Below are positions 19,243 to 28,338 of a stretch of DNA of 64,000 bases, in pieces. The stretch lies in the NCBI GenBank assembly GCA_029237825.1, contig JAQZBQ010000001.1:186001-250000 (forward strand). Reading direction: 5' to 3'. Position numbers and translations under genes: made by a program. The DNA comes from Bacteroidota bacterium (GTDB lineage Bacteria > Bacteroidota > Bacteroidia > B-17B0 > Aurantibacillaceae). Numbering within the stretch: the first letter of the stretch is position 1; the number at the start of each line of letters is the position of its first letter. The notes under the pieces are model-generated. The model made no database searches and was not told where the DNA came from. It saw nothing but the letters and a program-made list of their open reading frames with translations.

Positions 19243-20097
19243 TTAAAATTTGTAATCCTTATACGTCTTTGTAAATTCCTCATCATCAATTTTAGGGTTT
19301 ACCTGCAAAAAATGATAATCATATTGTTCGTATAACCCTTTGTCATCTAAAATTTTTATACTGATCGGAAGAAAATACAATTGATCGATGTATAAAGTGA
19401 CGTGCTTCGCGTAAGCATTTGGAACCCTTAACACCTGGCCTTTTTTTAAAATATCGAAATAATCATTAAGCTTCGGGTTTACTTCCAGGATCATATATTC
19501 ACTGATGTGAAGTTTCCTGGCGATGGATGTAATACTCTCATTATCGCCAACGGTATAATTCTCATATGCAAAATCCTTATTATCAATGATAATTTTATAG
19601 CATGGACGGTTATTTACACGTTCTTCGCCTTCAAACTTAAAATACGTTTCAAATTTGTCAATGTTCTTTAATGCGATGTATTCAATAATGCTTGCAAAAT
19701 AATCAACACCCATTTCATTCAACGTATGATGCTGATCCTGACGCATCAAGTAACCTAACGGATCAAGGCTTAAATTCACATACGGAAAAGAATTTGGCTT
19801 AACATAGGCTTTGTTGTTATTCCAACCACTCACCCACAATAGTTCGATCCCTTTAATGTATAAATAAATTTTCCGAGGCTTCCGGTTTAACTTAACCGAA
19901 GATTCATAATGATTATATCCCTTTTTCCCGCGTTCAATAATTTTAAGGCTGTATTTTAACCGTTCCAACTCATTGATCGACTTTACCATTTTAAAAATGA
20001 TTTCCTTTGCTCCTAAAGGAGGATTCGAGGAGAAAGAAACCCTACTAAACAAAAGACAGAACAGAAACGGGATATATATAAATACGGACCTAAACAT
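19243..20097 (-). CDS. Exported LysM protein with DUF1571-type domain
   Basis: About 284 residues. A signal peptide (FIYIPFLFCLLFSRVSFS) is followed by a domain resembling DUF1571, with a LysM motif at the middle: YTVGDNESITSIARKLHISEYMILEVNPKLNDYFDILKKGQVLRVP is interrupted here only for description and is one continuous LysM-like unit. LysM suggests peptidoglycan binding in the periplasm. The ATG at 20097 is preferred over an in-frame TTG at 20127, because a perfect -7 box (TACCTTTG, 20111-20104) lies between them and transcription from it would start only 1-3 bases before this ATG. First gene of the run ending in aroA. Confidence 0.72.
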   Translation of the reverse strand: MFRSVFIYIPFLFCLLFSRVSFSSNPPLGAKEIIFKMVKSINELERLKYSLKIIERGKKGYNHYESSVKLNRKPRKIYLYIKGIELLWVSGWNNNKAYVKPNSFPYVNLSLDPLGYLMRQDQHHTLNEMGVDYFASIIEYIALKNIDKFETYFKFEGEERVNNRPCYKIIIDNKDFAYENYTVGDNESITSIARKLHISEYMILEVNPKLNDYFDILKKGQVLRVPNAYAKHVTLYIDQLYFLPISIKILDDKGLYEQYDYHFLQVNPKIDDEEFTKTYKDYKF

Positions 20098-20103
20098 GGA
20101 GTG

Positions 20104-20111
20104 CAAAGGTA
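20104..20111 (-). promoter_or_regulatory. -7 promoter box (TACCTTTG) just upstream of the DUF1571/LysM gene
   Basis: Perfect TAnnTTTG on the minus strand with only six bases (CACTCC) before the ATG at 20097. No TTG stands at the right -33 distance. It would drive the five-gene run with a near-leaderless message. Confidence 0.5.
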
Positions 20112-20321
20112 AAATAATCTTTAACAATAAGGAAGATATTTCCGGAGGCTCGCGATAAATAACGCGCTGTTTAACAATTATTTACCCTTTTTAAATGCAT
20201 GTGTATCCATCACCGCTTAATGGAAACATTCAATGCATTTAATTGTATTGTTATAAAAATCTTAATTAATTGGTTATTAAATAATTAGTACAGACTTACG
20301 TTTTTACTAATTTTAAACGTG

Positions 20322-20345
20322 TGTAAGGCCAGAAAAAGCCTTACA
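20322..20345 (+). promoter_or_regulatory. Perfect 8-bp inverted repeat before the HU-CCDC81/SPOR gene
   Basis: TGTAAGGC and GCCTTACA flank an eight-base loop and end 14 bases before the ATG at 20360. There is no T run, so it is not a terminator. It could be a leader hairpin affecting translation or a protein-binding operator. Confidence 0.4.
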
Positions 20346-20359
20346 TTCGAAGTCCAAAA

Positions 20360-21445
20360 ATGCTACACTACACCCAGATAACCGAGTTAATTTCTGAATT
20401 AATGTTCAGCCATGACTGTGTTATTGTCCCTCGCTTTGGGGGATTTGTGGCCAGGCATTACAATTCGGGTTTTAATAAAGGAAATAACTTGTTATTTCCG
20501 CAAACCAAGCAAATCCTGTTTAATAAACAGCTTATCCACAATGATGGTTTATTGATTTCATCCTGGATGCAAAAAAGCAATTTAAACCTGCAGGATGCTA
20601 CCAAACAAATCGAAGATTACAAAGATTATATCCAATCCTTATTGTCTGTAAAAAAAAGGTTCGAATTAAAAAATCTTGGTTTACTTTATATTGATTCGGA
20701 AAACAGTTTAAGATTTGAAGCGAAGTCGGATGTTAATTTTTTACTGGAATCATTTGGTTTTGAACCTGTAGTAGCAAACGCGCTAAGCATCCCTCCGGTT
20801 AGTGAACCAAAATCTACAAAACATTTTGAAGATCGTAAGATAACAGTTGAACAGGCACCAGCTCCGAAACGTTCTTACGCGAAAATTGCAACATTAGCAA
20901 TTGGGCTTCCATTAACCCTGGCATTTTTAATGTTTGCAGCATCATCAAAACACATGCAGCCATTATTACAATCATCCGCAAATCCTTTTTATTCACCTGA
21001 AAAATCTTATGTTCCAAACCACCAACGCCATGAAAAATCCTTTTTCATTGAAGAGGCGAGGAAACCTGAACTATTGGTAGATGCAAAAGGCTTTGCAACT
21101 TTTAAATTATTCGAGAATGGAAAAGTATTGGTTGCGAGTATTAACGACAGTGTTTTGCCAGCAGATAAAACCCATGTAGCCAGATCGTATTTCAGTTCTT
21201 CAAATAAAAAGAATGCATTTAATGCTAAATACCAGGTAGTTGTTGGATGTTTTGGAGTTGAAGAAAACGCGCACAAACTCGTAAAAGAATTGCATTCAAA
21301 AAAAATTCAGGCAGGTATCAGCGGAGTTAACCAAAAAGGTTTACATGTTGTAAGTTGCGGAGGGTTTGATAGTAAAGATGATGCCGCCCAATTACTTGCT
21401 TCTGTTAAAAGTGAATTTCCTAACGCCTGGGTAATGGCTAAATAA
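20360..21445 (+). CDS. HU-CCDC81 and SPOR domain membrane protein
   Basis: 361 residues. The N-terminal part (residues 1-130, with VIVPRFGGFVARHYNS and KNLGLLYID) matches the bacterial HU-CCDC81 pattern, a DNA-binding-like fold. A single membrane segment lies near residues 174-195 (IATLAIGLPLTLAFLMFAA), then a low-complexity linker, and a C-terminal SPOR domain (about 290-361, YQVVVGCFGVEENAHKLV ... VVSCGGFDSKDDAAQLL) that binds denuded septal peptidoglycan. This links a cytoplasmic domain to the septum, so a division role is likely. An inverted repeat precedes the start codon. Confidence 0.82.
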   Translation: MLHYTQITELISELMFSHDCVIVPRFGGFVARHYNSGFNKGNNLLFPQTKQILFNKQLIHNDGLLISSWMQKSNLNLQDATKQIEDYKDYIQSLLSVKKRFELKNLGLLYIDSENSLRFEAKSDVNFLLESFGFEPVVANALSIPPVSEPKSTKHFEDRKITVEQAPAPKRSYAKIATLAIGLPLTLAFLMFAASSKHMQPLLQSSANPFYSPEKSYVPNHQRHEKSFFIEEARKPELLVDAKGFATFKLFENGKVLVASINDSVLPADKTHVARSYFSSSNKKNAFNAKYQVVVGCFGVEENAHKLVKELHSKKIQAGISGVNQKGLHVVSCGGFDSKDDAAQLLASVKSEFPNAWVMAK

Positions 21446-21586
21446 TTAAAGGGTTATAATAACTATTTTCATTGGCCCTAAACTCAACCGTTTTTTTCCC
21501 GAATCTTGAGTTACAATTATCCGGCGCATTTAACGTTGTACATCTGATAAGACTAAGTCCGTTGATTTTTTTATATCTTCGCATCG

Positions 21587-22189
21587 TTGAGATCTCTAAT
21601 AATACTCGCCTGTTTACTGTTCTACGGAAACATTTGGTTTGCCCAAACCGACACAGCGGTTTATAATTCCAAAAAAGAAATCGTATATGATGGCAAACGC
21701 TACAGAGTATATAATAGCTGGCTTTCGGTAGGTGCGGGGGCATCGTATAATACCAAATGGCCAAAAGACGAAAAAAACCTTGGTGCAGATTTCACATTTC
21801 ATCTCAAACAATATTATTTCAGGTTTGGAGGCTTTATGAGCGGATCCGACTTTACCGCATCTAATAATTACAGTTTTCATTTGTGTTACGCGCTTCGGAA
21901 AGAAGCCGAAAAATTTAACCTTTCAATCGCTGCAGGACCATCATCATCTTATTTCAGAAGGCCCTTAAGTGATTCGTCTGACTATAACCTGGGCACCGTA
22001 TATAACATGGTTGGCGGTTTCGCAGCAATCGAGGCCATTTATAAAATTAAATACGATGTGGGTTTGGGCGGACAAATATTTTGTGATTATAACCAGGCTC
22101 AAATGGTATATGGCGTTAGGCTTGTTGTTTACTTTTCTGGCGCGTACCGTGGAATAAAATATGGCTATGTCCCACCTAAAAAAAAATAA
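21587..22189 (+). CDS. Exported probable outer-membrane protein (hypothetical)
   Basis: 200 residues from a TTG start. It has a clean signal peptide (LIILACLLFYGNIWFAQ) and strand-like aromatic-rich mature sequence ending in VYFSGAYRGIKYGYVPPKKK. The frame is closed by a stop at 21563 and there is no ATG near the signal peptide, so TTG is the only sensible start. A TATCTTCG box (one mismatch to TAnnTTTG) ends 5 bases upstream, which would give a leaderless message. Its end overlaps the FAD oxidoreductase gene by 29 bases. Confidence 0.65.
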   Translation: MRSLIILACLLFYGNIWFAQTDTAVYNSKKEIVYDGKRYRVYNSWLSVGAGASYNTKWPKDEKNLGADFTFHLKQYYFRFGGFMSGSDFTASNNYSFHLCYALRKEAEKFNLSIAAGPSSSYFRRPLSDSSDYNLGTVYNMVGGFAAIEAIYKIKYDVGLGGQIFCDYNQAQMVYGVRLVVYFSGAYRGIKYGYVPPKKK

Positions 22190-23267
22190 AGGATTAATTG
22201 ATTTTTTGATTGTTGGCCAGGGAATGGCGGGTTCGGTACTAGCCTTAACATTTATAAAAGCAGGATATTCCGTTGGGATCATTGACCAACCTTCACTTTC
22301 TTCCAGTTCAAAAATTGCAGCGGGAATATGGAACCCTGTAGTATTTAAACGTTTAACCAAAAGCTGGATGGCAGATGCTTTAATTCCTGAACTGTTTAAG
22401 TTTTACCAAAGCTGGGAAAGAGTAATGCAAACCCAATTCATTCAGGAACGCCATATTATCAAATCCTTTTCTGAAGAACAGGAAAAAAATCACTGGCTAA
22501 AAAAATCACAGGGTCATGAACCCGACAATGATTTTTTAGATCCACATATTTACCATGATCTACCCATCGACGAACACTATCTTTTAAAAAACTATTCATT
22601 CGTGAATCAAGCAGGAAGTTTAAATGCATCCCATTTTTTAAAAGAAACGCGGTCCTTCCTCAAATCACAGTGTGATGTATTGGAAGAAACATTTGACCAT
22701 AAGACTTTACAGCTTTCTGCGGACAGTGTTACGTACAAAAGTTTAAAGGCCACAAACATTGTTTTTTGTGAGGGCCATCTGATTGCCACTAATCCGTATT
22801 TTAATTGGATCCCTATGAAACCGGCCAAAGGAGAAACCCTTACCATTTACAGTGAACATATTAAACTGGAAAAAGACATTTTTAATAAAGGTTTTTTTAT
22901 CATGCCATTGGGAAAGAATCTTTTTAAAATTGGTGCCACCTATGAATGGGATGTATTGGACGATATTCCTACCCAAGAAGGCAAGGATGAACTTTTGAAT
23001 AAATTAAATTCGGTGATCACATCGCCCTATCGAATCGAGTCGCATGAGGCCGGTGTAAGGCCATCGGTAATTGACAGAAGGCCGGTTATAGGTAAACACC
23101 CACGCCATACGAACCTGTTTTTATTCAACGGATTGGGAACCAAGGCGGTTATGCTTGCCCCCTACTTTGCTAAACAACTGGTGGATTCCATTCTCCATAA
23201 CAAACCTGTTGATGAAGACGTAGACCTCAACAGATTTAAAAATTATCATCCTGGAACGTCATCGTAA
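22161..23267 (+). CDS. FAD-dependent oxidoreductase (DadA/glycine oxidase-like)
   Basis: 368 residues. DFLIVGQGMAGSVLALTF is the dinucleotide-binding GxGxxG loop near residue 15. IAAGIWNPVVFKR and the C-terminal EAGVRPSVIDRRPVIGKHP ... FNGLGTKAVMLAPYFA are typical of DAO-type flavoproteins that oxidise amines or D-amino acids. The substrate is not predictable. It overlaps the preceding gene by 29 bases, so the two are probably translationally linked. A second ATG two codons in is equally possible. Confidence 0.85.
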   Translation: MAMSHLKKNKGLIDFLIVGQGMAGSVLALTFIKAGYSVGIIDQPSLSSSSKIAAGIWNPVVFKRLTKSWMADALIPELFKFYQSWERVMQTQFIQERHIIKSFSEEQEKNHWLKKSQGHEPDNDFLDPHIYHDLPIDEHYLLKNYSFVNQAGSLNASHFLKETRSFLKSQCDVLEETFDHKTLQLSADSVTYKSLKATNIVFCEGHLIATNPYFNWIPMKPAKGETLTIYSEHIKLEKDIFNKGFFIMPLGKNLFKIGATYEWDVLDDIPTQEGKDELLNKLNSVITSPYRIESHEAGVRPSVIDRRPVIGKHPRHTNLFLFNGLGTKAVMLAPYFAKQLVDSILHNKPVDEDVDLNRFKNYHPGTSS

Positions 23268-23402
23268 ATTACTTTCTAAAAAAACGTAAATAAAAATCAT
23301 TGGTTTCCTGTAGGATTCTAATTGCCTTGGAATATATAACTTATACATTTTAGTCTACTTATTACAAATATTTAATATAACCCCCGTTTTCTGAAAAATA
23401 TT

Positions 23403-23433
23403 TTTGTTTCACGATTAAAATCAGCTAATTTGG
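23403..23433 (+). promoter_or_regulatory. Candidate promoter of the retropepsin-RimK-M14 operon
   Basis: TTTG at 23403-23406, 19-base spacer, then TAATTTGG at 23426-23433, a near match to TAnnTTTG. The ATG at 23444 is 10 bases further. Transcription from here would begin downstream of the GTG at 23435, which favours the ATG start. Confidence 0.45.
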
Positions 23434-23443
23434 AGTGGCAAAT

Positions 23444-23890
23444 ATGGTTGGTGGAAAAACTAAGATAAAAGTAATTGGAAGAAGGGAATACGTAAGTTTT
23501 CCCATCTTAAATCTTCACCATATTGAAGCCAAGATTGATACCGGTGCGTACACTTGCGCCATTCATTGTAAAAACATTATTTTGAAAACCAACCTGGAAA
23601 AACCAATCTTATCCTTTCAATTGATTGATGATACCATTTACAATTTTGATGAATTCTCCAAAAAGAAAATAAAAAATTCTTTCGGTGAAATGGAGGAACG
23701 CTACATCATCAAAACGCAAATTATACTGGGGAAGAAAAAAATTAGAACATCTGTTTCCCTTAGCGACCGCGAAAATATGCGATACCCGGTTCTTATCGGA
23801 CGAAAACTTCTGAAAGGGAAATTTATAGTAGACGTCAATAAGATTTACACTAATGGCCTAAAATTAGATTCCATTCTAAACACAAACTAA
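23444..23890 (+). CDS. Retropepsin-like protease of the RimK-associated (ATP-dependent zinc protease, COG4067) family
   Basis: 148 residues, soluble. KVIGRREYVSFPIL is followed by AKIDTGAYTCAIHC, a DTGA aspartic-protease loop, and later RYPVLIGRKLLKGKFIVDV, the second strand set of a single retropepsin-like fold. The database name zinc protease is historical; what the sequence shows is an aspartic-protease motif. It is directly followed by rimK with no gap. GTG at 23435 keeps the frame open but lies upstream of the likely transcription start. A role in trimming RimK products or activating RimK is inference. Confidence 0.82.
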   Translation: MVGGKTKIKVIGRREYVSFPILNLHHIEAKIDTGAYTCAIHCKNIILKTNLEKPILSFQLIDDTIYNFDEFSKKKIKNSFGEMEERYIIKTQIILGKKKIRTSVSLSDRENMRYPVLIGRKLLKGKFIVDVNKIYTNGLKLDSILNTN

Positions 23891-24781
23891 ATGAAGATTG
23901 CAATTTTATCCCGTAACCGAAATTTATATTCCACAAAACGACTAGTTGAAGCTGCTGAACAGCGCGGGCATGAGGTAGTAGTATTGGACCACATGAAATG
24001 TGTTTTAGTGATTGAACAGGGCCGGCCCCACATTTACTATAATGGAAAAGAATTGAATGATATTAACGCCGTTATTCCGCGCATTGGGGCAAGTGCAACT
24101 TTCTATGGATCAGCAGTAGTTAGGCAGTTTGAAATGATGAAGATATTTACAGCGGTTGAATCACAGGCACTTGTTCGATCACGGGACAAATTGAGGAGCC
24201 TTCAGATCCTAGCGCGTGCCGGTATTGGCATGCCGAAATCAGCCTTCGCAAATGAACCAAAAGATATCGAATCGGTGATCGCAAGTATTGGCGGAGCACC
24301 TTGCGTTGTGAAACTTTTGGAAGGAACTCAGGGCATTGGTGTTATTCTGGCAGAAAATGATAAAGCCGCGAAGTCTGTAATTGAAGCGTTTTTGAAACTC
24401 GATGCCAATATGCTCGTTCAGGAATTTATTAAAGAATCTAAAGGAGCCGACATTCGAGTGTTTGTAGTAGACGGACAAATTGTTGGAGCCATGAAACGGC
24501 AGGCGAAGGAAGGAGAATTCAGGAGTAACCTGCACAGAGGCGGTACAGCATCTCTTATTCAACTAACTTCCGATGAAAGAGCCACCGCGATTAAATCAGC
24601 AAAAAAGCTTGGATTAGGAATTGCCGGTGTTGATTTACTGCAAAGTGACCGTGGACCACTTGTTATGGAGGTAAATTCTTCACCTGGTCTGGAAGGAATT
24701 GAAGGAGCTACAGGCATCGACATCGCCGGTAAAATAATTGAATATGTCGAACGTAATGAGTTTAATGCTCCTGGTCAGTAA
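23891..24781 (+). CDS. rimK: RimK-type ATP-grasp ligase (ribosomal S6 glutamate ligase family)
   Basis: 296 residues. The N-terminal preATP-grasp domain ([18 protein letters not shown] ... VIPRIGAS) is followed by ATP-grasp elements: [42 protein letters not shown], and the metal-binding [14 protein letters not shown]. In E. coli RimK adds glutamates to the C-terminus of ribosomal protein S6; other members make different peptide bonds. Here it sits between a retropepsin-like gene and an M14-type gene with zero gap and a 1-base overlap, so the three act together. The S6 target is not shown by sequence. Confidence 0.92.
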   Translation: MKIAILSRNRNLYSTKRLVEAAEQRGHEVVVLDHMKCVLVIEQGRPHIYYNGKELNDINAVIPRIGASATFYGSAVVRQFEMMKIFTAVESQALVRSRDKLRSLQILARAGIGMPKSAFANEPKDIESVIASIGGAPCVVKLLEGTQGIGVILAENDKAAKSVIEAFLKLDANMLVQEFIKESKGADIRVFVVDGQIVGAMKRQAKEGEFRSNLHRGGTASLIQLTSDERATAIKSAKKLGLGIAGVDLLQSDRGPLVMEVNSSPGLEGIEGATGIDIAGKIIEYVERNEFNAPGQ

Positions 24782-25725
24782 TGGACGATTTTAAGATCAA
24801 TTCCCAAACCGTTAGTCCGGGAGAATGCAAACAAATTGTCCTCAACTCATACGAACTTCACACCAAGTCAAAAATCGAAATTCCAGTTTTCGTGTTTAGG
24901 AGTACGCAGAAAGGTCCTACGCTTCTCTTATCTGCAGGAATGCATGGAGAGGAAACAAACGGCATTGAGATTATACGAAAAATCATTACCCGTGATGAAG
25001 TTAAAAATTTAAAATGTGGAAATGTTATCGCCATTCCGGTGATCAATAGTGTTTCTTTTCTTTTCGGGAGCCGCGATCTTCCTGACGGGAGGGACCTAAA
25101 TAGATGTTTTCCCGGAAATAAAAATGGGTCCTTTGGGAGCAGAATTGCGTATGATCTGATGAAACATATAGTTCCACTAATTGACTTTGGTGTGGATTTC
25201 CATACTGGCGGAGCCAAAATTAATAATACACCCCAGTTAAGATGCGTATTTGAGTTTCCTGAAAATGTTGCACTGGCAGAAAAATTCTCACCACCTCTGA
25301 TCATCGACAGTTCATACAGGGAGGGAACATTGCGAAAGGAAGCAGCCAAAAAAAACAAGCCCATCTTAGTATATGAAGGCGGGGAAAGCATGCGGTTTGA
25401 TTATAAGGCGATCAACGAAGGGGTAAATGGGTGTTTACGACTAATGAAAAACTACAACATGATTGATATCGACATTCCGAATAATCATGCTGTTAAAATT
25501 AGAAAAGATACATGGATCCGTGCAAACGCAAGTGGATTATTCCACATGAACGCGGCAAACGGAGCCTACACTTCCAAAGGCGATTTACTGGGAGTGATCT
25601 GTAACCCCTTTGGGAATATTGAGCATAAGATACTTTCGAGTGCCGATGGTTACATTGTAGGGATTAATAATCAGCCTGTGGTAAATCAGGGTGACGCGTT
25701 AATTCATATTGGAATGGAAGAATAA
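24781..25725 (+). CDS. Succinylglutamate desuccinylase/aspartoacylase-type M14 metallohydrolase
   Basis: 314 residues. The zinc ligands His55 and Glu58 are in SAGMHGEETNG and His141 is in GVDFHTGG. DLNRCFPG holds the substrate-binding Asn/Arg, and LVYEGGES the likely catalytic Glu. The C-terminal part has a barrel-like domain typical of the aspartoacylase group. These enzymes cleave amide bonds near a free carboxylate, which would suit removal or processing of the Glu residues added by RimK. The start codon overlaps the rimK stop (TAATG). Substrate is inferred from context only. Confidence 0.85.
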   Translation: MDDFKINSQTVSPGECKQIVLNSYELHTKSKIEIPVFVFRSTQKGPTLLLSAGMHGEETNGIEIIRKIITRDEVKNLKCGNVIAIPVINSVSFLFGSRDLPDGRDLNRCFPGNKNGSFGSRIAYDLMKHIVPLIDFGVDFHTGGAKINNTPQLRCVFEFPENVALAEKFSPPLIIDSSYREGTLRKEAAKKNKPILVYEGGESMRFDYKAINEGVNGCLRLMKNYNMIDIDIPNNHAVKIRKDTWIRANASGLFHMNAANGAYTSKGDLLGVICNPFGNIEHKILSSADGYIVGINNQPVVNQGDALIHIGMEE

Positions 25726-25761
25726 ATAAAATAGTTTGAGTATAAGGATGAGGACATTAAA

Positions 25762-27705
25762 ATGCTTTTTAAATTATGTACATATTCGCATTTTCTGTTT
25801 AGCGTTAAGCGTTACCTGAAACCGCAACCTCAACATAACCTTACTTACCCTCATTTTTTAAAAACTAAAGCTCGTTTTATCCTGGCGTTCCTATTATTGT
25901 CTAATAGTGTTTTTGCCCAGAAACTGACAGCAGAAAAACCCGATTTAGAAGATGATTCGTTGCGAATCTATAAAAAAATAAAAAGCTGGTCGGAAAAACA
26001 TCGGGTTACAAAGTGGGCGTATTCATTAATATTTGTAGATCCGCAACCAAAAGAATATCCCACGCAGCCGGCTTCAAAAGAAGTAAAAAACGTAAATCCA
26101 TACCTTAAGTACAAGGGGCGGATTATCAGAAACATCAATATTACTATTCATGATCCTTTTGGACATAATGTAAATGATACGGTAACACGTCCCATTAGCC
26201 GTTCCCAGCGATTCGGTAACAGGGTACATACAACTACAAGGCAGTTTGTTATAGAAAACAAATTGCTATTTGATGTTCATGACACCATTAATCCGCTTTC
26301 CTTAAGTGAAACCGAACGGATACTGCGTGAAGCGCCTTTCATTAATGACGCGAGGATTTTCATTACAAAAACAAAATCCAGGGATAGCGTTGATGTAAAC
26401 GTTGTGGTATTGGATAAATGGCCTATTACATTACCCGTATTGGTAACAGATATTTTCGTGGACGCCCGGTTTAGAAATTATAACCTCTTTGGAGCAGGTC
26501 AGCAATTTGAACAGTACGGCCGTTTAACAAAACCCGATGTGTATGAATTTAACGGTTACTATGGTATAGCAAACATTGATAATACCTACATATCATCCAG
26601 GCTCGCTTATTCTACAAATAAGAATGAAACAAGAACTTCACTTTCTTTTGACAGGCCCTTCTTTTCCCCGTTAACAGCATGGGCGGGGGGCGCGGGGGTT
26701 TCACATTCCTGGAAAAAATATGTGTATAATGATACGATTGCTGGTGAAACAAAAAAAATACCTCTGAATAACTTAGGTTATGATTTGTGGGCCGGCAAAA
26801 GTTTTAAATTTAAAAAATTGAGTAAAGACAGGAGCTTTTTCAATCAAAGTACCAATTTCATTTTAGCCGGCAGGTATTATTCTGCTATCTACTTAAACAG
26901 ACCATCAGAAACCATCGACACATCACGTTCACATTATAACGCGAAGGCTGCTTTAGGGAACATTGGTTTTTCCGTGCAGCAATATTATAAAGATAAGTAC
27001 ATCTACCGGTTTGGTGCAAACGAAGATATACCTGAAGGAGTTGTACTACAGCTTATTTATGGCGGCATCAAGTATGAATTTAAAAAGATCCGTTATTATA
27101 CAGGATTTGAAATTGCCAGGGCTAAGCGATTCGAAAGGATTGGTTATTTATCGGCCACACTTTCCTACGGAATATTTTTTAACGAAAAAGTACCAAACGA
27201 CATTACTTTAAACTATAAACTTTATTATTTCAGTAACCTGTTAAAAAAAGGCCGTTGGTTTTTCCGCGAATTTCTAACATACAATTGTGTTCATGGCGAA
27301 AACAAATTGGTAGGGCAAACAATAAGTTTTAGTGGAGAAGAACTATATGGTTTTGAAAACCGTGGATTAGCAGGGAACACGAAAATGACGCTCAATTCTG
27401 AAACGGTTGCATACCTGCCATACAAACTTATTGGATTTCGTTTCGCGCCTGTCGTTACTATGGGAATTGGCATGATAGGTTCGCCATCTTCACCGCTGGT
27501 TAAAAGTAATCTTTACCAGGCCTACACGGTTGGCGTTATGGTACGAAATGAAAATTTATTAAGCAGTACCTTCCAGGTTGCAATTGGTGCATATCCCTTC
27601 TTTCCAAATGAAGGAAAAACAACGTTCAAATACAATCCCATCACAAGCTTCACACTTCGTGTACGGGCCTTTCATGTTTCGAGGCCTGAGTTTATCAGCT
27701 ATTAA
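25762..27705 (+). CDS. BamA/TamA-like outer-membrane protein
   Basis: 647 residues. After a hydrophobic signal (FILAFLLLSNSVFAQ, about residues 38-52) comes a POTRA-like region (LSETERILREAPFINDARIFI) and then a long strand-rich C-terminus of the surface-antigen barrel type, ending in RVRAFHVSRPEFISY. Such proteins insert or export outer-membrane proteins. The 37-residue stretch before the signal is odd; no nearer ATG exists, so the true start is uncertain. It lies 36 bases after the M14 gene and may be on the same message. Confidence 0.78.
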   Translation: MLFKLCTYSHFLFSVKRYLKPQPQHNLTYPHFLKTKARFILAFLLLSNSVFAQKLTAEKPDLEDDSLRIYKKIKSWSEKHRVTKWAYSLIFVDPQPKEYPTQPASKEVKNVNPYLKYKGRIIRNINITIHDPFGHNVNDTVTRPISRSQRFGNRVHTTTRQFVIENKLLFDVHDTINPLSLSETERILREAPFINDARIFITKTKSRDSVDVNVVVLDKWPITLPVLVTDIFVDARFRNYNLFGAGQQFEQYGRLTKPDVYEFNGYYGIANIDNTYISSRLAYSTNKNETRTSLSFDRPFFSPLTAWAGGAGVSHSWKKYVYNDTIAGETKKIPLNNLGYDLWAGKSFKFKKLSKDRSFFNQSTNFILAGRYYSAIYLNRPSETIDTSRSHYNAKAALGNIGFSVQQYYKDKYIYRFGANEDIPEGVVLQLIYGGIKYEFKKIRYYTGFEIARAKRFERIGYLSATLSYGIFFNEKVPNDITLNYKLYYFSNLLKKGRWFFREFLTYNCVHGENKLVGQTISFSGEELYGFENRGLAGNTKMTLNSETVAYLPYKLIGFRFAPVVTMGIGMIGSPSSPLVKSNLYQAYTVGVMVRNENLLSSTFQVAIGAYPFFPNEGKTTFKYNPITSFTLRVRAFHVSRPEFISY

Positions 27706-28317
27706 TTATCCCGGAATCACCTTATCAGAAAGATGATTGCTGATAATCCATGAATCAAGTGCTGACTTAAAAGCGAGGTTACTTTCCATCATATCCGTAC
27801 GCAAAGTGATGGCTTTACCACTGTAATTTACAAAATAGGTGAGTCCATGCCTGGTCTCAATTTTTTGAATTTCCTTAGCGGTGGTAGTTTCAATTTTATT
27901 TGTTGAAATTATCAATTGATCATCTTCTAATGCTACGAAGCAAAGGTTCTTCATTCTTCGCCATAAAGTAACTGCAATTTCCGTAAACGCAATTAAAAAG
28001 CAAATAAACGCCATATAGCGGATAATGCTGCCCGAGTAAAATAAGAGTACTCCAATTACAACAAAGGCTATAATCTTAATGACACGCTTGGCGATTAGTC
28101 CATCAGGGAAATAGGTAAATTTAGTGGTAGTATGCTTAACGGTAGATAAGACGTAGGCTTCCAAACAGGATGCTAAAACATAAAGGATTCCCAAACCCAG
28201 AAATACATAGCGTACTTCCCTGTAACCAATGTATTGCGTAAAAATAAAAACTAAACTAATGACAACCAGGGCAAGTAAAATAAGATTCTTTAAGAGGATT
28301 GAAAATAAAGCGTTCAT
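27706..28317 (-). CDS. Hypothetical membrane protein
   Basis: 203 residues with four hydrophobic segments in two pairs: about 8-28 and 35-55, then 78-98 and 100-118. A soluble C-terminal part of about 80 residues (LEDDQLIISTNKIETTTAKEIQKIETRHGLTYFV) follows that looks like a small PH-type beta domain. I do not recognise a named family. It follows lipA by 21 bases on the same strand, and its stop abuts the convergent BamA-like gene. Confidence 0.65.
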   Translation of the reverse strand: MNALFSILLKNLILLALVVISLVFIFTQYIGYREVRYVFLGLGILYVLASCLEAYVLSTVKHTTTKFTYFPDGLIAKRVIKIIAFVVIGVLLFYSGSIIRYMAFICFLIAFTEIAVTLWRRMKNLCFVALEDDQLIISTNKIETTTAKEIQKIETRHGLTYFVNYSGKAITLRTDMMESNLAFKSALDSWIISNHLSDKVIPG

Positions 28318-28338
28318 AAAAGATACGGTAGAATGAAA

